Assembly (NCBI RefSeq): GCF_009725995.1
Contig: NZ_RCNS01000003.1
Coordinates: forward strand, 1,309,130 to 1,373,129
From: Zobellia laminariae
GTDB lineage: Bacteria; Bacteroidota; Bacteroidia; Flavobacteriales; Flavobacteriaceae
DNA: 64,000 nucleotides
Direction of reading: 5' to 3'
The notes beneath the pieces are model-generated. The model saw nothing but the letters and a program-made list of their open reading frames with translations, was not told the DNA's origin and did no database searches. Below, one piece after another: positions 33,848 through 43,416 of this stretch (position 1 is its first letter; the number at the start of each line of letters is the position of its first letter). The translations under genes and the position numbers were made by a program.

Positions 33848-36526
33848 TTATAGGTCATATTTTACGGAAAAAAGCATGTAGCGAGGCTGTACAAAATAGG
33901 CTTGGGTGGTAAAAAATAAATCATTGGTACTATCCCTGTTCAATGTAGTGGTATTTAACAAGTTGGTGCCTTTTATACCATACTCCCAATGGCTATCTTT
34001 CTTCTGATACGTAATACTGGACTCCAAAAAACTATATGTATTGGCAATGGTATCTTCCTTGTCCGTATAATTATAATAGTCATAATCAATATTAAAAATG
34101 AAGTTCTTTAGAAAATTAGCATCAAACCTAGCATAAGGCCTACTTGTAAAATATGTGGTCTCTAAATTTCCGTTTTCATAATTGTTTACGGTATATCTGT
34201 ACCCCAATTCTAAATTGGGTGCATCTTTAAAGTTAGTGGACAATGCCCCTGTGTAATTCTGCGTAAAAGAATTGGAAGTACGTTGCAGATTATCAATTAA
34301 GTTATTGGTTGTAGACCATGACACATTCCCTCTTACAGAACCTTTTATCTTGCCAAAAGTGCGTTCATAATTTCCGCTTGCGGATAAAGACTCATCTTCA
34401 AAATTAGAATTGATAGTTGTACTTACCCTATTAATACCTACAATATCCGCACTACTTTTTAGCGCATCTATTCGTTTGGTATAGGCTACGTTCGCAAATA
34501 TGTTAGTCAAATTGAACATATTGAAACTAAAGAAATTCAACGATAGATTGTGATTAAGGGCGCTTTCTAAATCTCTATTACCACTATAAAGCGAGTTATA
34601 ATTATTAAGAACATACCCTTGGGCAAAATTACTAACATCTGTAAAGGACCTTGTTACCCGGTAATTGAAACGTATATTTTCTGATTTTTTCAACTGAGCA
34701 TTAATATATAAATCGGGTAATAGAGAGGTAAGATTATCCTCTACTACAGTTGCTAATTGCTCATTCTTAACATTGAATTGATGGAGTGTAACTCCTGGAT
34801 TAAAAGTAAAAATTCCTGCGATGACTTTATAATGAAGTCCCAAATACAAATCCGAAACATTAAAAGTAACGTCATTACCAAACTCATCTCCAGTCATATC
34901 TAACGTATCTTCATTATCTAAAATCTGAAAGATGTCCGAACTAAAGTTCTGATGACTTTGGGTGGTTCCCAATGTAAGATTCAAGTTGCTTTTAGAACCA
35001 AGTACTCGATAATAATCAACTTTTGCATCCACTTTATTAGTGATTACATTTTTAGATTGATTTATATTATATAGGTTTTGATTTTCATCGACTGGAAAAA
35101 TATCGGCAAAAGCAAATTCACTCCTAATTGCTTCGTAAAAAGGGTCTTCATCTTGATATAAATGCTGTGCCTCTACGGCAAAAATGTTCTTTTCGTTTAA
35201 TGTATAGTAGAGGTTAAGATTCTGATTCACCACTAAAGGCCTTTGCTTTTTAACTTCAGAAATCTCGTCGGTAATATTAGATATGGAAAGCACATCTACC
35301 TCTTCATTATCATCAGACTGTTTTAAAAGCGCATCATAATCCAATTGAAAATTAGCATTGGGTTTATATCTAGCACTAAATTTTGCTAACCCAAGATGTA
35401 CTGTCTGATCTGTATTTGTTGTGGCATTTTCTACATCGTTACTAGCTATATAGGTGGTATTCCTCTGAGATTTCATTAAGGTTCCCGTATAGGAGTAAAT
35501 CCCGAAACCACTTAAGTCTAGAGTCTCCGTTGGAGCATAACTAAAGTTAGCGGCAGCAAACTTAGTGTCTATATCATTAGCTCTATTGTTCTGTGCCGTA
35601 GAAAGACCCAACCCATCAGCTCCGGTTGCTATTGAACTACCTCCTCTTGAGTTTATATTCCTAAAACCACCTGTAAAGTTTCTATAGTCGTTCCGAGTAA
35701 AAGGAACTTCGCCTAGATTGTTTAAATCGGTAATAATATTAATACTGTATTTAGGACTGTAATAGAAAAGTTTAGGGTGTGCTAGGTATCTGTCATCAGG
35801 ACCATAACCAGCAGTTAACTCACCAAACCAAAAATTCTTTTTCCCTTCTTTAAGCCTAATGTTCAAGGCCACGTTATCATCGTCATTAGTAAGACCTTTC
35901 ATCTGAGAGACCTCGTTGAAATTTCTTAATACTTCAACCTTACTTAATGCATTTGCGGGAATATTTTCAACAGCCAATTTTGTATCGCCATCAAAAAAAT
36001 CTTTCCCTTCTACCATAACCTTGCTAACGGTCTTCCCTTCTACCTCTATCTGACCATCATCGTTTATCTCAATACCAGGAAGGTTCTCCAGAACGTCTTT
36101 CAGTTTTTTCTCGGTTCCAGAAACAAAAGCATCCGTATCGTAAACAATAGTATCGCCTTTTACGGACACGGGCATTTCATAAGTTACCTCTACCTCATCT
36201 AATTGACTGGCTTGTTCCTGCATGACAATATCTTTAATAGCGTCAGCATCTGTTGCGGTAAACGTAAATGACTCAGTCTTGAAACCTAAATAACTGACTT
36301 TTACCGTGTATTGAAATCCAGATTTTAGCTTTAATTTATATAGCCCGGCATGGTTTGTAATGCCATACGATTCCAACCCCTTGGTTTCCGTATTTATAGC
36401 TATAACGTTAGCCATATCCACACCCACATCCAAACTGTCCTTAACCGTTCCGGTCAATGAAATTTCTTGAGCCACGCCCATGGTTACCACGGAAAGGAAA
36501 AAGACAAATAATAAAACATTTCTCAT
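33848..36526 (-). CDS. TonB-dependent-receptor-like outer membrane beta-barrel protein
   Basis: 892 residues: signal peptide (MRNVLLFVFFLSVVTMGVAQ), an N-terminal carboxypeptidase-regulatory-like domain (about 22-112), a plug-like region (DAFVSGTEKKLKDVLENLPGIEI, VEGKDFFDGDTKLAVENIPA) and a long beta-barrel ending in an aromatic C-terminal strand (PRYMLFSVKYDL). It fits the outer membrane beta-barrel group that is usually paired with GLPGLI proteins, as here: the GLPGLI gene is 47 bp upstream on the same strand. The ligand is unknown; iron or peptide uptake has been suggested for relatives. Confidence 0.82.
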   Translation of the reverse strand: MRNVLLFVFFLSVVTMGVAQEISLTGTVKDSLDVGVDMANVIAINTETKGLESYGITNHAGLYKLKLKSGFQYTVKVSYLGFKTESFTFTATDADAIKDIVMQEQASQLDEVEVTYEMPVSVKGDTIVYDTDAFVSGTEKKLKDVLENLPGIEINDDGQIEVEGKTVSKVMVEGKDFFDGDTKLAVENIPANALSKVEVLRNFNEVSQMKGLTNDDDNVALNIRLKEGKKNFWFGELTAGYGPDDRYLAHPKLFYYSPKYSINIITDLNNLGEVPFTRNDYRNFTGGFRNINSRGGSSIATGADGLGLSTAQNNRANDIDTKFAAANFSYAPTETLDLSGFGIYSYTGTLMKSQRNTTYIASNDVENATTNTDQTVHLGLAKFSARYKPNANFQLDYDALLKQSDDNEEVDVLSISNITDEISEVKKQRPLVVNQNLNLYYTLNEKNIFAVEAQHLYQDEDPFYEAIRSEFAFADIFPVDENQNLYNINQSKNVITNKVDAKVDYYRVLGSKSNLNLTLGTTQSHQNFSSDIFQILDNEDTLDMTGDEFGNDVTFNVSDLYLGLHYKVIAGIFTFNPGVTLHQFNVKNEQLATVVEDNLTSLLPDLYINAQLKKSENIRFNYRVTRSFTDVSNFAQGYVLNNYNSLYSGNRDLESALNHNLSLNFFSFNMFNLTNIFANVAYTKRIDALKSSADIVGINRVSTTINSNFEDESLSASGNYERTFGKIKGSVRGNVSWSTTNNLIDNLQRTSNSFTQNYTGALSTNFKDAPNLELGYRYTVNNYENGNLETTYFTSRPYARFDANFLKNFIFNIDYDYYNYTDKEDTIANTYSFLESSITYQKKDSHWEYGIKGTNLLNTTTLNRDSTNDLFFTTQAYFVQPRYMLFSVKYDL

Positions 36527-36573
36527 TGTGAAATTGTTAGATGCAACTGGGTAATAGTTTGTGAATAGAAATA

Positions 36574-37428
36574 TTATTGTGGGCGGCCGTCTCCTCGTCC
36601 ACGTCTATTCCTAAAATTTTCACGCATCTCTTTCATCTTCTCCTGTGATATCTCATCATATTCCGTCTGAGTGACTTTTTTACCTTTACTCGGTGCCTTG
36701 ATTTCTATTTTCTCAGATGGATTTAAAGTAATTTCAGAACACACTATAGTCGTAATATCATCACTTACAGCAAGAATAAGTCCCGGAAGCCCCCAATAGG
36801 AAGCTGGACCTTGGTTAATAGGTATCTCTGGAGTATACCACGCTACAATTTCAACTTCCTTTATGATGAACTCCTCATCTTTTTTCTCTCCTTCTTTCTT
36901 CTCTAAATCATTTGGACGACGAAAAACAGCTCTCATGTTTGGACGTTTAATAGTCTTTACAGCTGTAGCTTTAAAAGCCGTATAATTCCCTATCTGTTTG
37001 GTATCACTTTCTAATTTCCAATCTAGTTTCTCCAATTCATCATCAACTAGAAAAAATTTTCCCAAAAGCTCGTTTTTGATTAAATACCTTTGATTTTTAA
37101 TATCCTTGTACAGGTCTCCTCCCGAAGCCATCATAGCTCCAAAACGTGGTCCTCTCCCACCTTCTCTACCTCCCGGTTGCTCTAACTGTTCTTCTTCCTC
37201 GTATATAGATTCCGTCTTGTTGAAAGTGAGTTCAAAGGTTTTTTCATTGGCCTTTTTCATGCGCTCCATTATCTCCTTTTTACGGTCTTCCGGTATCTTT
37301 CTACCTCCAAAATCCATATTTACCTGAGTCTTGCTCTGGTATGTTGCTTTTCCCTGAAAATCTTGTGCGAACGAACTAGCGCATAGCAAAACAAGAATTA
37401 AACCTATAGACCACTTATCTTTCATCAT
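36574..37428 (-). CDS. GLPGLI family protein
   Basis: 284 residues with a signal peptide (KWSIGLILVLLCASSFAQ). The family-naming motif appears as YWGLPGLILAVSDD near residue 215. A charged, glycine/arginine-rich tail (NRRGRGDGRPQ) and a Glu/Gly-rich insert near residue 80 are notable. Function of the family is unknown. Probably co-transcribed with the outer membrane barrel gene that follows. Confidence 0.85.
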   Translation of the reverse strand: MMKDKWSIGLILVLLCASSFAQDFQGKATYQSKTQVNMDFGGRKIPEDRKKEIMERMKKANEKTFELTFNKTESIYEEEEQLEQPGGREGGRGPRFGAMMASGGDLYKDIKNQRYLIKNELLGKFFLVDDELEKLDWKLESDTKQIGNYTAFKATAVKTIKRPNMRAVFRRPNDLEKKEGEKKDEEFIIKEVEIVAWYTPEIPINQGPASYWGLPGLILAVSDDITTIVCSEITLNPSEKIEIKAPSKGKKVTQTEYDEISQEKMKEMRENFRNRRGRGDGRPQ

Positions 37429-37624
37429 AATAGTTTGTTAGATTGAATTTAAGACTGTGAAAATTACATTTGGTTTAATCCACCTTTCAAAAGAAAATAA
37501 ATGCGTCTTTAAACATTTTTTCCTCCGTGCCCGAAATATTTTTTTTCTTCATACAGTTATCTCGTATCTTGTACCTTCTAATTGTTCTGAAAACAACAAC
37601 ACAACCATTAATTAATTTAGCTCT

Positions 37625-38239
37625 ATGCACATAGCAGTTGCCGGAAACATCGGTGCGGGAAAAACAACCTTAACTAGATTATTAGCAAAACATTACAACT
37701 GGGAAGCCAATTTTGAAGAGGTTGTAGACAACCCGTATCTAGATGATTTTTATAATCAAATGGAACGTTGGAGTTTTAATCTTCAAATCTACTTTCTGAA
37801 CACAAGGTACCGCCAAATCCTCCAAATAAGGGAAAGTGGTAAAGAGATTATTCAGGATCGGACCATTTATGAGGATGCCTATATTTTTGCGCCCAACCTT
37901 CATGCTATGGGTTTAATGACCAATAGAGATTTTGAAAATTACCAAAGTCTTTTTGAGTTGATGGAAAGCCTGGTTCAACCTCCTGACCTGCTTATTTATT
38001 TACGTAGCTCTATTCCCAATTTAGTAAAACAAATTCATAAAAGAGGCCGTGAATATGAGAACAGTATCTCAATAGACTACTTGAGTAGACTAAATGAACG
38101 TTACGAAGCATGGATACATGGTTACACTAAAGGAAACCTTCTTATAATTGATGTAGACAATTTAGATTTTGTTGATGAACCTGAAGATTTAGGTACAGTT
38201 ATCAATAAGATCGATGCAGAGATTAACGGCTTATTCTAG
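37625..38239 (+). CDS. deoxynucleoside kinase
   Basis: 204 residues. P-loop GNIGAGKTTLTRLLA at residues 7-21, substrate-binding region DNPYLDDFYNQMERWSFNLQ, ERS/DRx-type motif QDRTIYEDAYIFA and lid region KRGREYENSISIDYL. It belongs to the deoxyadenosine/deoxyguanosine kinase-like group and phosphorylates deoxynucleosides for salvage. It converges with the next gene, 7 bp apart, without a terminator. Confidence 0.9.
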   Translation: MHIAVAGNIGAGKTTLTRLLAKHYNWEANFEEVVDNPYLDDFYNQMERWSFNLQIYFLNTRYRQILQIRESGKEIIQDRTIYEDAYIFAPNLHAMGLMTNRDFENYQSLFELMESLVQPPDLLIYLRSSIPNLVKQIHKRGREYENSISIDYLSRLNERYEAWIHGYTKGNLLIIDVDNLDFVDEPEDLGTVINKIDAEINGLF

Positions 38240-38246
38240 GCAGAAA

Positions 38247-39254
38247 TCACTTTATAAAACCATTTTGTTTAGCATGGGCAATGGCCTGTTCACTACTTTC
38301 CACCAATAATACCGGTGTTGTTTTGTAGGTTTCGAACAGTCCGCTTACGCGTTCCATTCTTTTTTTATGAGCTACACTTCTTAGATAGATTGCGCTAACT
38401 TGGTTAGGGTAAAGCTCTGCTATTTCCTTATAAATATCTGCGTCATGCTCACCACTATCACCTATCAAAATGAATTTTAGATTTGGATAGGTTTTTAAGA
38501 TATTGAGTATTTCCTTTTGTTTTTGAGGTTTCTCCGCCCTTGATTTACCACTTCCCAATCTGGGGAAATTTCGCAAAAGAATAGGTCCTTTTGGAAAATC
38601 GTTTTCTTGAAGAAAAAGTTCTAGATAACGGTACAAGTTCCATGGGCTGTGACTTACGTAAAAGATTGGATTGGCAGCTTCTCCGGATTTTCCTCTGTGC
38701 AACAAACCATAAAACTCTGCCGAACCCTTAAGTGGCGTTCGCTTACTTGCACGTTTAAAAATAGTATTTACCACCACGCGCCACTTTAGAGAAGATACCA
38801 CACCAGTATGTAAAATGGTATCATCTATATCGCTTATGACTCCAAATTCCGCATTTTCGGAAGGAATTAAAACCTCACCCGGAAAGCGATTTTGATGAAG
38901 TATTTCTCTACGCAGAGCACTATCATCATATGCAATTTCATAATTTAACCATCCTTCTTGATTGGTAAGCTGACCTAAATCTTCTAGGGATTCATCAAAA
39001 ATATAATATCCCCTCTTATCGGTTTTACCGGATAATGTTCTACCATCCGAGAGTTTTATCCTCACGGAGGTGTTTCTTATTTCATCGGTTTCAAATCGCT
39101 TGTAACTGTTCCAAATCAAATTAAAGAAACCCTTTTGGGACAAATCTATTTCTTCGTCCTCCAAAGCTCGGCCGCGTGCATAAAAATGTGAATCCGTACC
39201 ATAACTCTGAAAAGCGATAATCTGCAACTTGTCTTTCTTCCCGAATAAACCCAT
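38247..39254 (-). CDS. App1-like phosphatase domain protein (DUF2183)
   Basis: 335 residues. The C-terminal half contains the HAD-like motif GVISDIDDTILHTG and later ILIGDSGEHDADIY, which define the App1/LNS2-like phosphatidate phosphatase catalytic domain. The N-terminal about 130 residues form a beta-rich domain (RIKLSDGRTLSGKTDKRGYY). The ATG at 39254 is preferred over an upstream start because a -7 box TATATTTG (39267-39260) lies immediately before it. Activity on phosphatidate in bacteria is inferred from yeast App1. Confidence 0.8.
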   Translation of the reverse strand: MGLFGKKDKLQIIAFQSYGTDSHFYARGRALEDEEIDLSQKGFFNLIWNSYKRFETDEIRNTSVRIKLSDGRTLSGKTDKRGYYIFDESLEDLGQLTNQEGWLNYEIAYDDSALRREILHQNRFPGEVLIPSENAEFGVISDIDDTILHTGVVSSLKWRVVVNTIFKRASKRTPLKGSAEFYGLLHRGKSGEAANPIFYVSHSPWNLYRYLELFLQENDFPKGPILLRNFPRLGSGKSRAEKPQKQKEILNILKTYPNLKFILIGDSGEHDADIYKEIAELYPNQVSAIYLRSVAHKKRMERVSGLFETYKTTPVLLVESSEQAIAHAKQNGFIK

Positions 39255-39442
39255 AGCATCAAATATACTTAAATATAGCACTTAGAGTGGACCTAATAAA
39301 AAACTACAAGCGCTCAAAAGTAACGTTCACGCAACCAAAGACAGGTTTCCCTCAATGGTGGTTTTTTGTAAAAGAGGTCAGTGGTAAGTTTAAGTATGTT
39401 TAACCAAATCTATTCTGCAGATAGACGCTAAAAATCAAAAAA

Positions 39443-40147
39443 ATGAAGCCAAAGAAAAATCCACAAAAGGACCTGAACCGCAACCGACCCATTTACTTTC
39501 TATTTGGACTACTATTTGTTCTTATGCTGACCCTAGCAGCATTTGAATGGAAAACCTATGATCATTCCTATGACTATGATATTTCTATGAATATTGAGGA
39601 TGAGCTAACTGAAGAGCTACTCATTTTGGTAGAGTTTAAAACACCACCTCCTCCTAAACAAATTCAGGCGCCACCTATTATTGAGATAATTGATGATGAA
39701 GACGAAGAAATAGAAGACGTAATTGAATCTTCCGAAACAAACCAAGAAGAAAAAATCTTAGAGGTCTCAGATATTGAAGTAATGGATACAGATGAGCCAG
39801 AAGAGATGTCATTTATGGTTATTGAAGATGTGCCGGTATTTCCCGGATGCGAAAAGGAGCATAACAAAAGAGCATGTTTCCAAACAATGATGAACAAACA
39901 CATTGCAAAAAACTTTAGATATCCTGAATCTGCTCAAGAAATGGGCATACAAGGCAGGGTGAATATTATGTTTGTTATTCAAAAAGACGGAAGCATTGGC
40001 AATGTACAATTGCGAGGACCAGACAAAAGCCTTGAAAAAGAAGCCAAAAGAATAATAGACAAATTACCCCAAATGCAACCCGGAAAACAGAGAGGAACCC
40101 CAGTGAAAGTGCCTTTTAGCATCCCTATAAACTTTAGACTTCAGTAA
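39443..40147 (+). CDS. TonB family energy transducer protein
   Basis: 234 residues: a single N-terminal transmembrane helix (PIYFLFGLLFVLMLTLAAFEW), a proline-rich then strongly acidic periplasmic linker (FKTPPPPKQIQAPPIIEIID, then many Asp/Glu), and a C-terminal TonB domain (FRYPESAQEMGIQGRVNIMF, PFSIPINFRLQ). It would energise outer membrane receptors with ExbB/ExbD, which are not in this window. A strong terminator follows. Confidence 0.88.
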   Translation: MKPKKNPQKDLNRNRPIYFLFGLLFVLMLTLAAFEWKTYDHSYDYDISMNIEDELTEELLILVEFKTPPPPKQIQAPPIIEIIDDEDEEIEDVIESSETNQEEKILEVSDIEVMDTDEPEEMSFMVIEDVPVFPGCEKEHNKRACFQTMMNKHIAKNFRYPESAQEMGIQGRVNIMFVIQKDGSIGNVQLRGPDKSLEKEAKRIIDKLPQMQPGKQRGTPVKVPFSIPINFRLQ

Positions 40148-40150
40148 ATA

Positions 40151-40182
40151 AAAAAAGGGACCAATTTCATGGTCCCTTTTTA
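40151..40182. terminator. intrinsic terminator between tonB-like gene and hppA
   Basis: Perfect 12-bp stem AAAAAGGGACCA/TGGTCCCTTTTT (40152-40163, 40170-40181), 6-nt loop. A/T runs on both sides suit both converging genes. Confidence 0.85.
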
Positions 40183-40199
40183 AATATAAATAGATGAAG

Positions 40200-42575
40200 T
40201 TATTTTCGAATATCAACCTTTTCAATAGTGATTTCGGTTTCTTTTCCTTTGTTTAACTCAACGCTTTCCTCAAAAGCCATCAATTGACTTTTTACATCTG
40301 ATTGAGTTCCTTTAAAAATTTTCTCCTGAGATAATTTTTCACCGTTTACAACAGTAGTATATGCAATTGTTGCTTCGGCCATTTGAGAATCTAGGTCATT
40401 CATTTCAATCCTAATCTCTTTGTTATTATCTACACCGGCCATGCCAGTAGCTTCCATTGCAATACTTGGCGCAATAACCAAAGCCACAACAGACATCAAT
40501 TTTAAAAGAATATTTAAAGAAGGCCCTGAAGTATCTTTAAATGGATCACCCACAGTATCACCTACAACGGCTGCTTTATGTGCATCCGTACCTTTGCGTC
40601 CATCAGATTCAATCATCTTCTTAGCGTTATCCCAAGCACCACCAGCATTAGACTGGAAGATTGCCATTAGAACACCACAAGTTGTTACACCAGCCAAAAG
40701 ACCACCTAGCATTTCTGCACCACCTATAAAACCAACAGCAACTGGAACCACTATTGCCAATAGACCAGGCAAAACCATTTCCCTAATAGAAGCTTTTGTA
40801 GAAATATCCACACACTTGTCATATTCCGCATAACCATCGGCTGCATCAAAAATAGCACGTTGTTCTGGTGTCGCTTTTGACATATCTGAATCTACCTCTC
40901 GCATTACCTGTAAAGCGGCTTTCAACTGAGGAATATCCCTAAATTGACGTCTTACTTCTTCGATCATTGCCATTGCAGCACGACCTACAGCATTCATTGA
41001 CAACGCAGAGAATACAAAAGGAAGCATCCCTCCTACTAAAAGACCCGCCATTATTTTAGGTTGTGACACATCAATAGAAGTTACATTGGCCACCTTCATA
41101 AAAGCGGAGAACAAAGCCAAAGCGGTTAACGCAGCAGAAGCAATAGCAAAACCTTTACCAATAGCTGCTGTAGTGTTACCTACGGCATCTAATTTATCTG
41201 TGCGCTCTCTAACTTCTTTAGGAAGTTCTGCCATCTCTGCAATACCACCCGCATTATCAGATATTGGTCCGTAAGCATCAACTGCCAATTGAATACCTGT
41301 ATTAGCCAACATCCCAACCGCTGCAATTGCAATACCATATAAACCTGCAAAATGATGCGATACTATAATTGCAGCTGCAATTAATAAAATAGGAATCATC
41401 GTAGACATCATACCCACCCCCAAACCTGCTATAATATTTGTTGCCGCACCAGTTTCTGATTGTGCAACAATAGAGTTGACCGGTTTTGAACCTGTACCTG
41501 TATAGTATTCTGTAATCTTACCTACACCTAAACCAGCAATAAGACCAGCAAGAGTTGCATAGAATATACCCATTGCACCCATTGGCAAACCATCTATAGA
41601 TTCTGGAATTAAAGAAGTAATAATAAAATATGAAGCCACAACCATTAAACCAGCAGAACCAAATTCTCCAATATTCAATGCAGTTTGCGGGTTTCCGCCA
41701 TCTTTAACTTTCACAAAGAATGTACCTATGATAGACATTAAAATACCCACAGCAGCTAACACCAATGGAAGATAAACAGCACCTAAGCCTGCAAAATCCG
41801 GGGTTATAATAAATGCACCCAAAACCATAGTACCTATAATAGAACCGACATAGGATTCAAACAAATCCGCCCCCATACCAGCAACATCACCAACATTATC
41901 ACCAACATTATCTGCAATAGTTGCAGGGTTTAAAGGGTGATCTTCAGGAATACCTGCTTCAACCTTTCCAACCAAATCCGCACCAACATCTGCCGCTTTG
42001 GTATAAATACCACCACCTACTCTAGCAAAAAGTGCAATTGAAGATGCTCCTAAAGAGAAACCTGAAAGAACATTAAGTACTAAACTTAGATTTTCAGCAC
42101 CAGGCCACATAGATTGGTAGAGCATGAATAAAAGACTAAGACCTAAAACTCCAAGTCCAACAACACCAAGTCCCATTACGGCACCACCCGCAAAGGCAAC
42201 TTCCAAGGCTTTACCTAGAGAGGTTTTAGCAGCTTGGGTTGTTCTAACGTTTGCTTTGGTAGCAACCTTCATTCCTATAAAACCCGCTAAAGCTGAACAG
42301 ATTGCACCTACTATAAATGATAGGGCCACCATTCCGTGAGAACCTTCTTCGTTACTTCCTTTAAAAAATAGAAGAATAGCTACTGCTACCACAAAAATTG
42401 CAAGAATTTTGTATTCGGCTTTTAAGAAAGACATTGCACCATCTGCAATATTCTTTGCTATCCTAGCCATTTTTTCGTCACCAACTTCTTGTTTGGTTAC
42501 CCATACGTCCTTGACGAAAACGAATACCAGAGCCAGTATTCCAAATACTGGCAAAAATTTCACTACTAATTCCAT
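40200..42575 (-). CDS. hppA: membrane-bound ion-translocating pyrophosphatase
   Basis: A 791-residue protein with about 16 transmembrane helices that couples PPi hydrolysis to H+ or Na+ export. Catalytic signatures: [40 protein letters not shown] and a late [16 protein letters not shown]. The motif [10 protein letters not shown] has Ala where K+-independent enzymes carry Lys, so it is predicted K+-dependent. About 80 residues of hydrophilic C-terminal tail ([20 protein letters not shown] onward) extend past the core and look unusual for the family. The transported ion cannot be set from these motifs alone. Confidence 0.95.
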   Translation of the reverse strand: MELVVKFLPVFGILALVFVFVKDVWVTKQEVGDEKMARIAKNIADGAMSFLKAEYKILAIFVVAVAILLFFKGSNEEGSHGMVALSFIVGAICSALAGFIGMKVATKANVRTTQAAKTSLGKALEVAFAGGAVMGLGVVGLGVLGLSLLFMLYQSMWPGAENLSLVLNVLSGFSLGASSIALFARVGGGIYTKAADVGADLVGKVEAGIPEDHPLNPATIADNVGDNVGDVAGMGADLFESYVGSIIGTMVLGAFIITPDFAGLGAVYLPLVLAAVGILMSIIGTFFVKVKDGGNPQTALNIGEFGSAGLMVVASYFIITSLIPESIDGLPMGAMGIFYATLAGLIAGLGVGKITEYYTGTGSKPVNSIVAQSETGAATNIIAGLGVGMMSTMIPILLIAAAIIVSHHFAGLYGIAIAAVGMLANTGIQLAVDAYGPISDNAGGIAEMAELPKEVRERTDKLDAVGNTTAAIGKGFAIASAALTALALFSAFMKVANVTSIDVSQPKIMAGLLVGGMLPFVFSALSMNAVGRAAMAMIEEVRRQFRDIPQLKAALQVMREVDSDMSKATPEQRAIFDAADGYAEYDKCVDISTKASIREMVLPGLLAIVVPVAVGFIGGAEMLGGLLAGVTTCGVLMAIFQSNAGGAWDNAKKMIESDGRKGTDAHKAAVVGDTVGDPFKDTSGPSLNILLKLMSVVALVIAPSIAMEATGMAGVDNNKEIRIEMNDLDSQMAEATIAYTTVVNGEKLSQEKIFKGTQSDVKSQLMAFEESVELNKGKETEITIEKVDIRK

Positions 42576-42630
42576 TCTAGTTGTTGTTTAAGATTTCTAA
42601 TGACAACTAAAGTAATGAAATTGATCTTAT

Positions 42631-42668
42631 AAAAAAAGCCTTTTTTATTGCTAAAAAAGGCTTTTAAA
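42631..42668. terminator. intrinsic terminator after ppa
   Basis: Perfect 13-bp stem AAAAGCCTTTTTT/AAAAAAGGCTTTT (42634-42646, 42653-42665) with a 6-nt loop, 17 bp downstream of the ppa stop and upstream of hppA, so the two pyrophosphatase genes are probably separate transcripts. Confidence 0.8.
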
Positions 42669-42682
42669 AGAGTATTTATTAT

Positions 42683-43210
42683 TTATATCGTAAAAGTGCG
42701 TTTCTTTTTAAAATCGCTATTATCATAACGCTCTACACATTCATGATAAATTTTAACGGCTTCTTCAGCATCACCCCATCCACCGGTATCAACTTTCTTC
42801 TTTTCCAAGTCTTTGTAAACTTTAAAGAAGTGCTCAATTTCCTTTAAACGGTGAGGATTCAAATCACTAATATCATGATTATTGCTCCATATTGGATCTG
42901 AAACAGGTACACAGATAATTTTTTCATCCGGTCCTTTTTCATCGGTCATATGAAAGACACCAATTGGCCTAACTTCCATTACTACCATAGGATACGTTGG
43001 TTCTGCACCCATTACCAAAACATCTAATGGATCTTTATCCAATGCTAAAGTCTCAGGAATAAAACCATAATCACCAGGATACATCATTGACGAAAAAAGC
43101 ATACGGTCAAAACGTATTTTATGTAATGTAAAGTCGTATTCGTATTTATTTCTACTTCCTTTTGGAATCTCTATTAAAACATCAAAAGTTATGTTAGCTT
43201 TCTTTCCCAT
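42683..43210 (-). CDS. ppa: inorganic pyrophosphatase (family I)
   Basis: 175 residues that hydrolyse pyrophosphate in the cytoplasm. The metal-binding signature DKDPLDVLV and the flanking YPGDYGFIPETLA are canonical, and length is normal. It stands next to the membrane pyrophosphatase, giving two PPi-consuming enzymes side by side. Confidence 0.95.
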   Translation of the reverse strand: MGKKANITFDVLIEIPKGSRNKYEYDFTLHKIRFDRMLFSSMMYPGDYGFIPETLALDKDPLDVLVMGAEPTYPMVVMEVRPIGVFHMTDEKGPDEKIICVPVSDPIWSNNHDISDLNPHRLKEIEHFFKVYKDLEKKKVDTGGWGDAEEAVKIYHECVERYDNSDFKKKRTFTI

Positions 43211-43416
43211 TTTTTAGGTTTATTTTACAACCGCTAAGGTACAAAAATGCATACGTGTCAACCCAGAAATACAAAAAAACATCTGGTTTTGCTGTAAAAT
43301 ATAAGAATCAACAAATTATAAGGGAGTCGACTACAGCGATAGACATTTAAAAGTCTAAAAATATAAACCGCTACAAATGAACGGACTACAGTTATTCCCC
43401 CAATTGAGGCATTTAG

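Noticed and set aside
40420..40833. Plus-strand reading frame of 137 codons antisense to hppA
   Set aside because: Shadow of a conserved membrane protein gene; Ala/Pro/Thr-rich, with no start signal.
43321..43345. AGTCGACTACAGCGATAGAC as another REP-like copy
   Set aside because: It shares only a few bases with the GAGCGCAGTCGAAG core and has no second arm.
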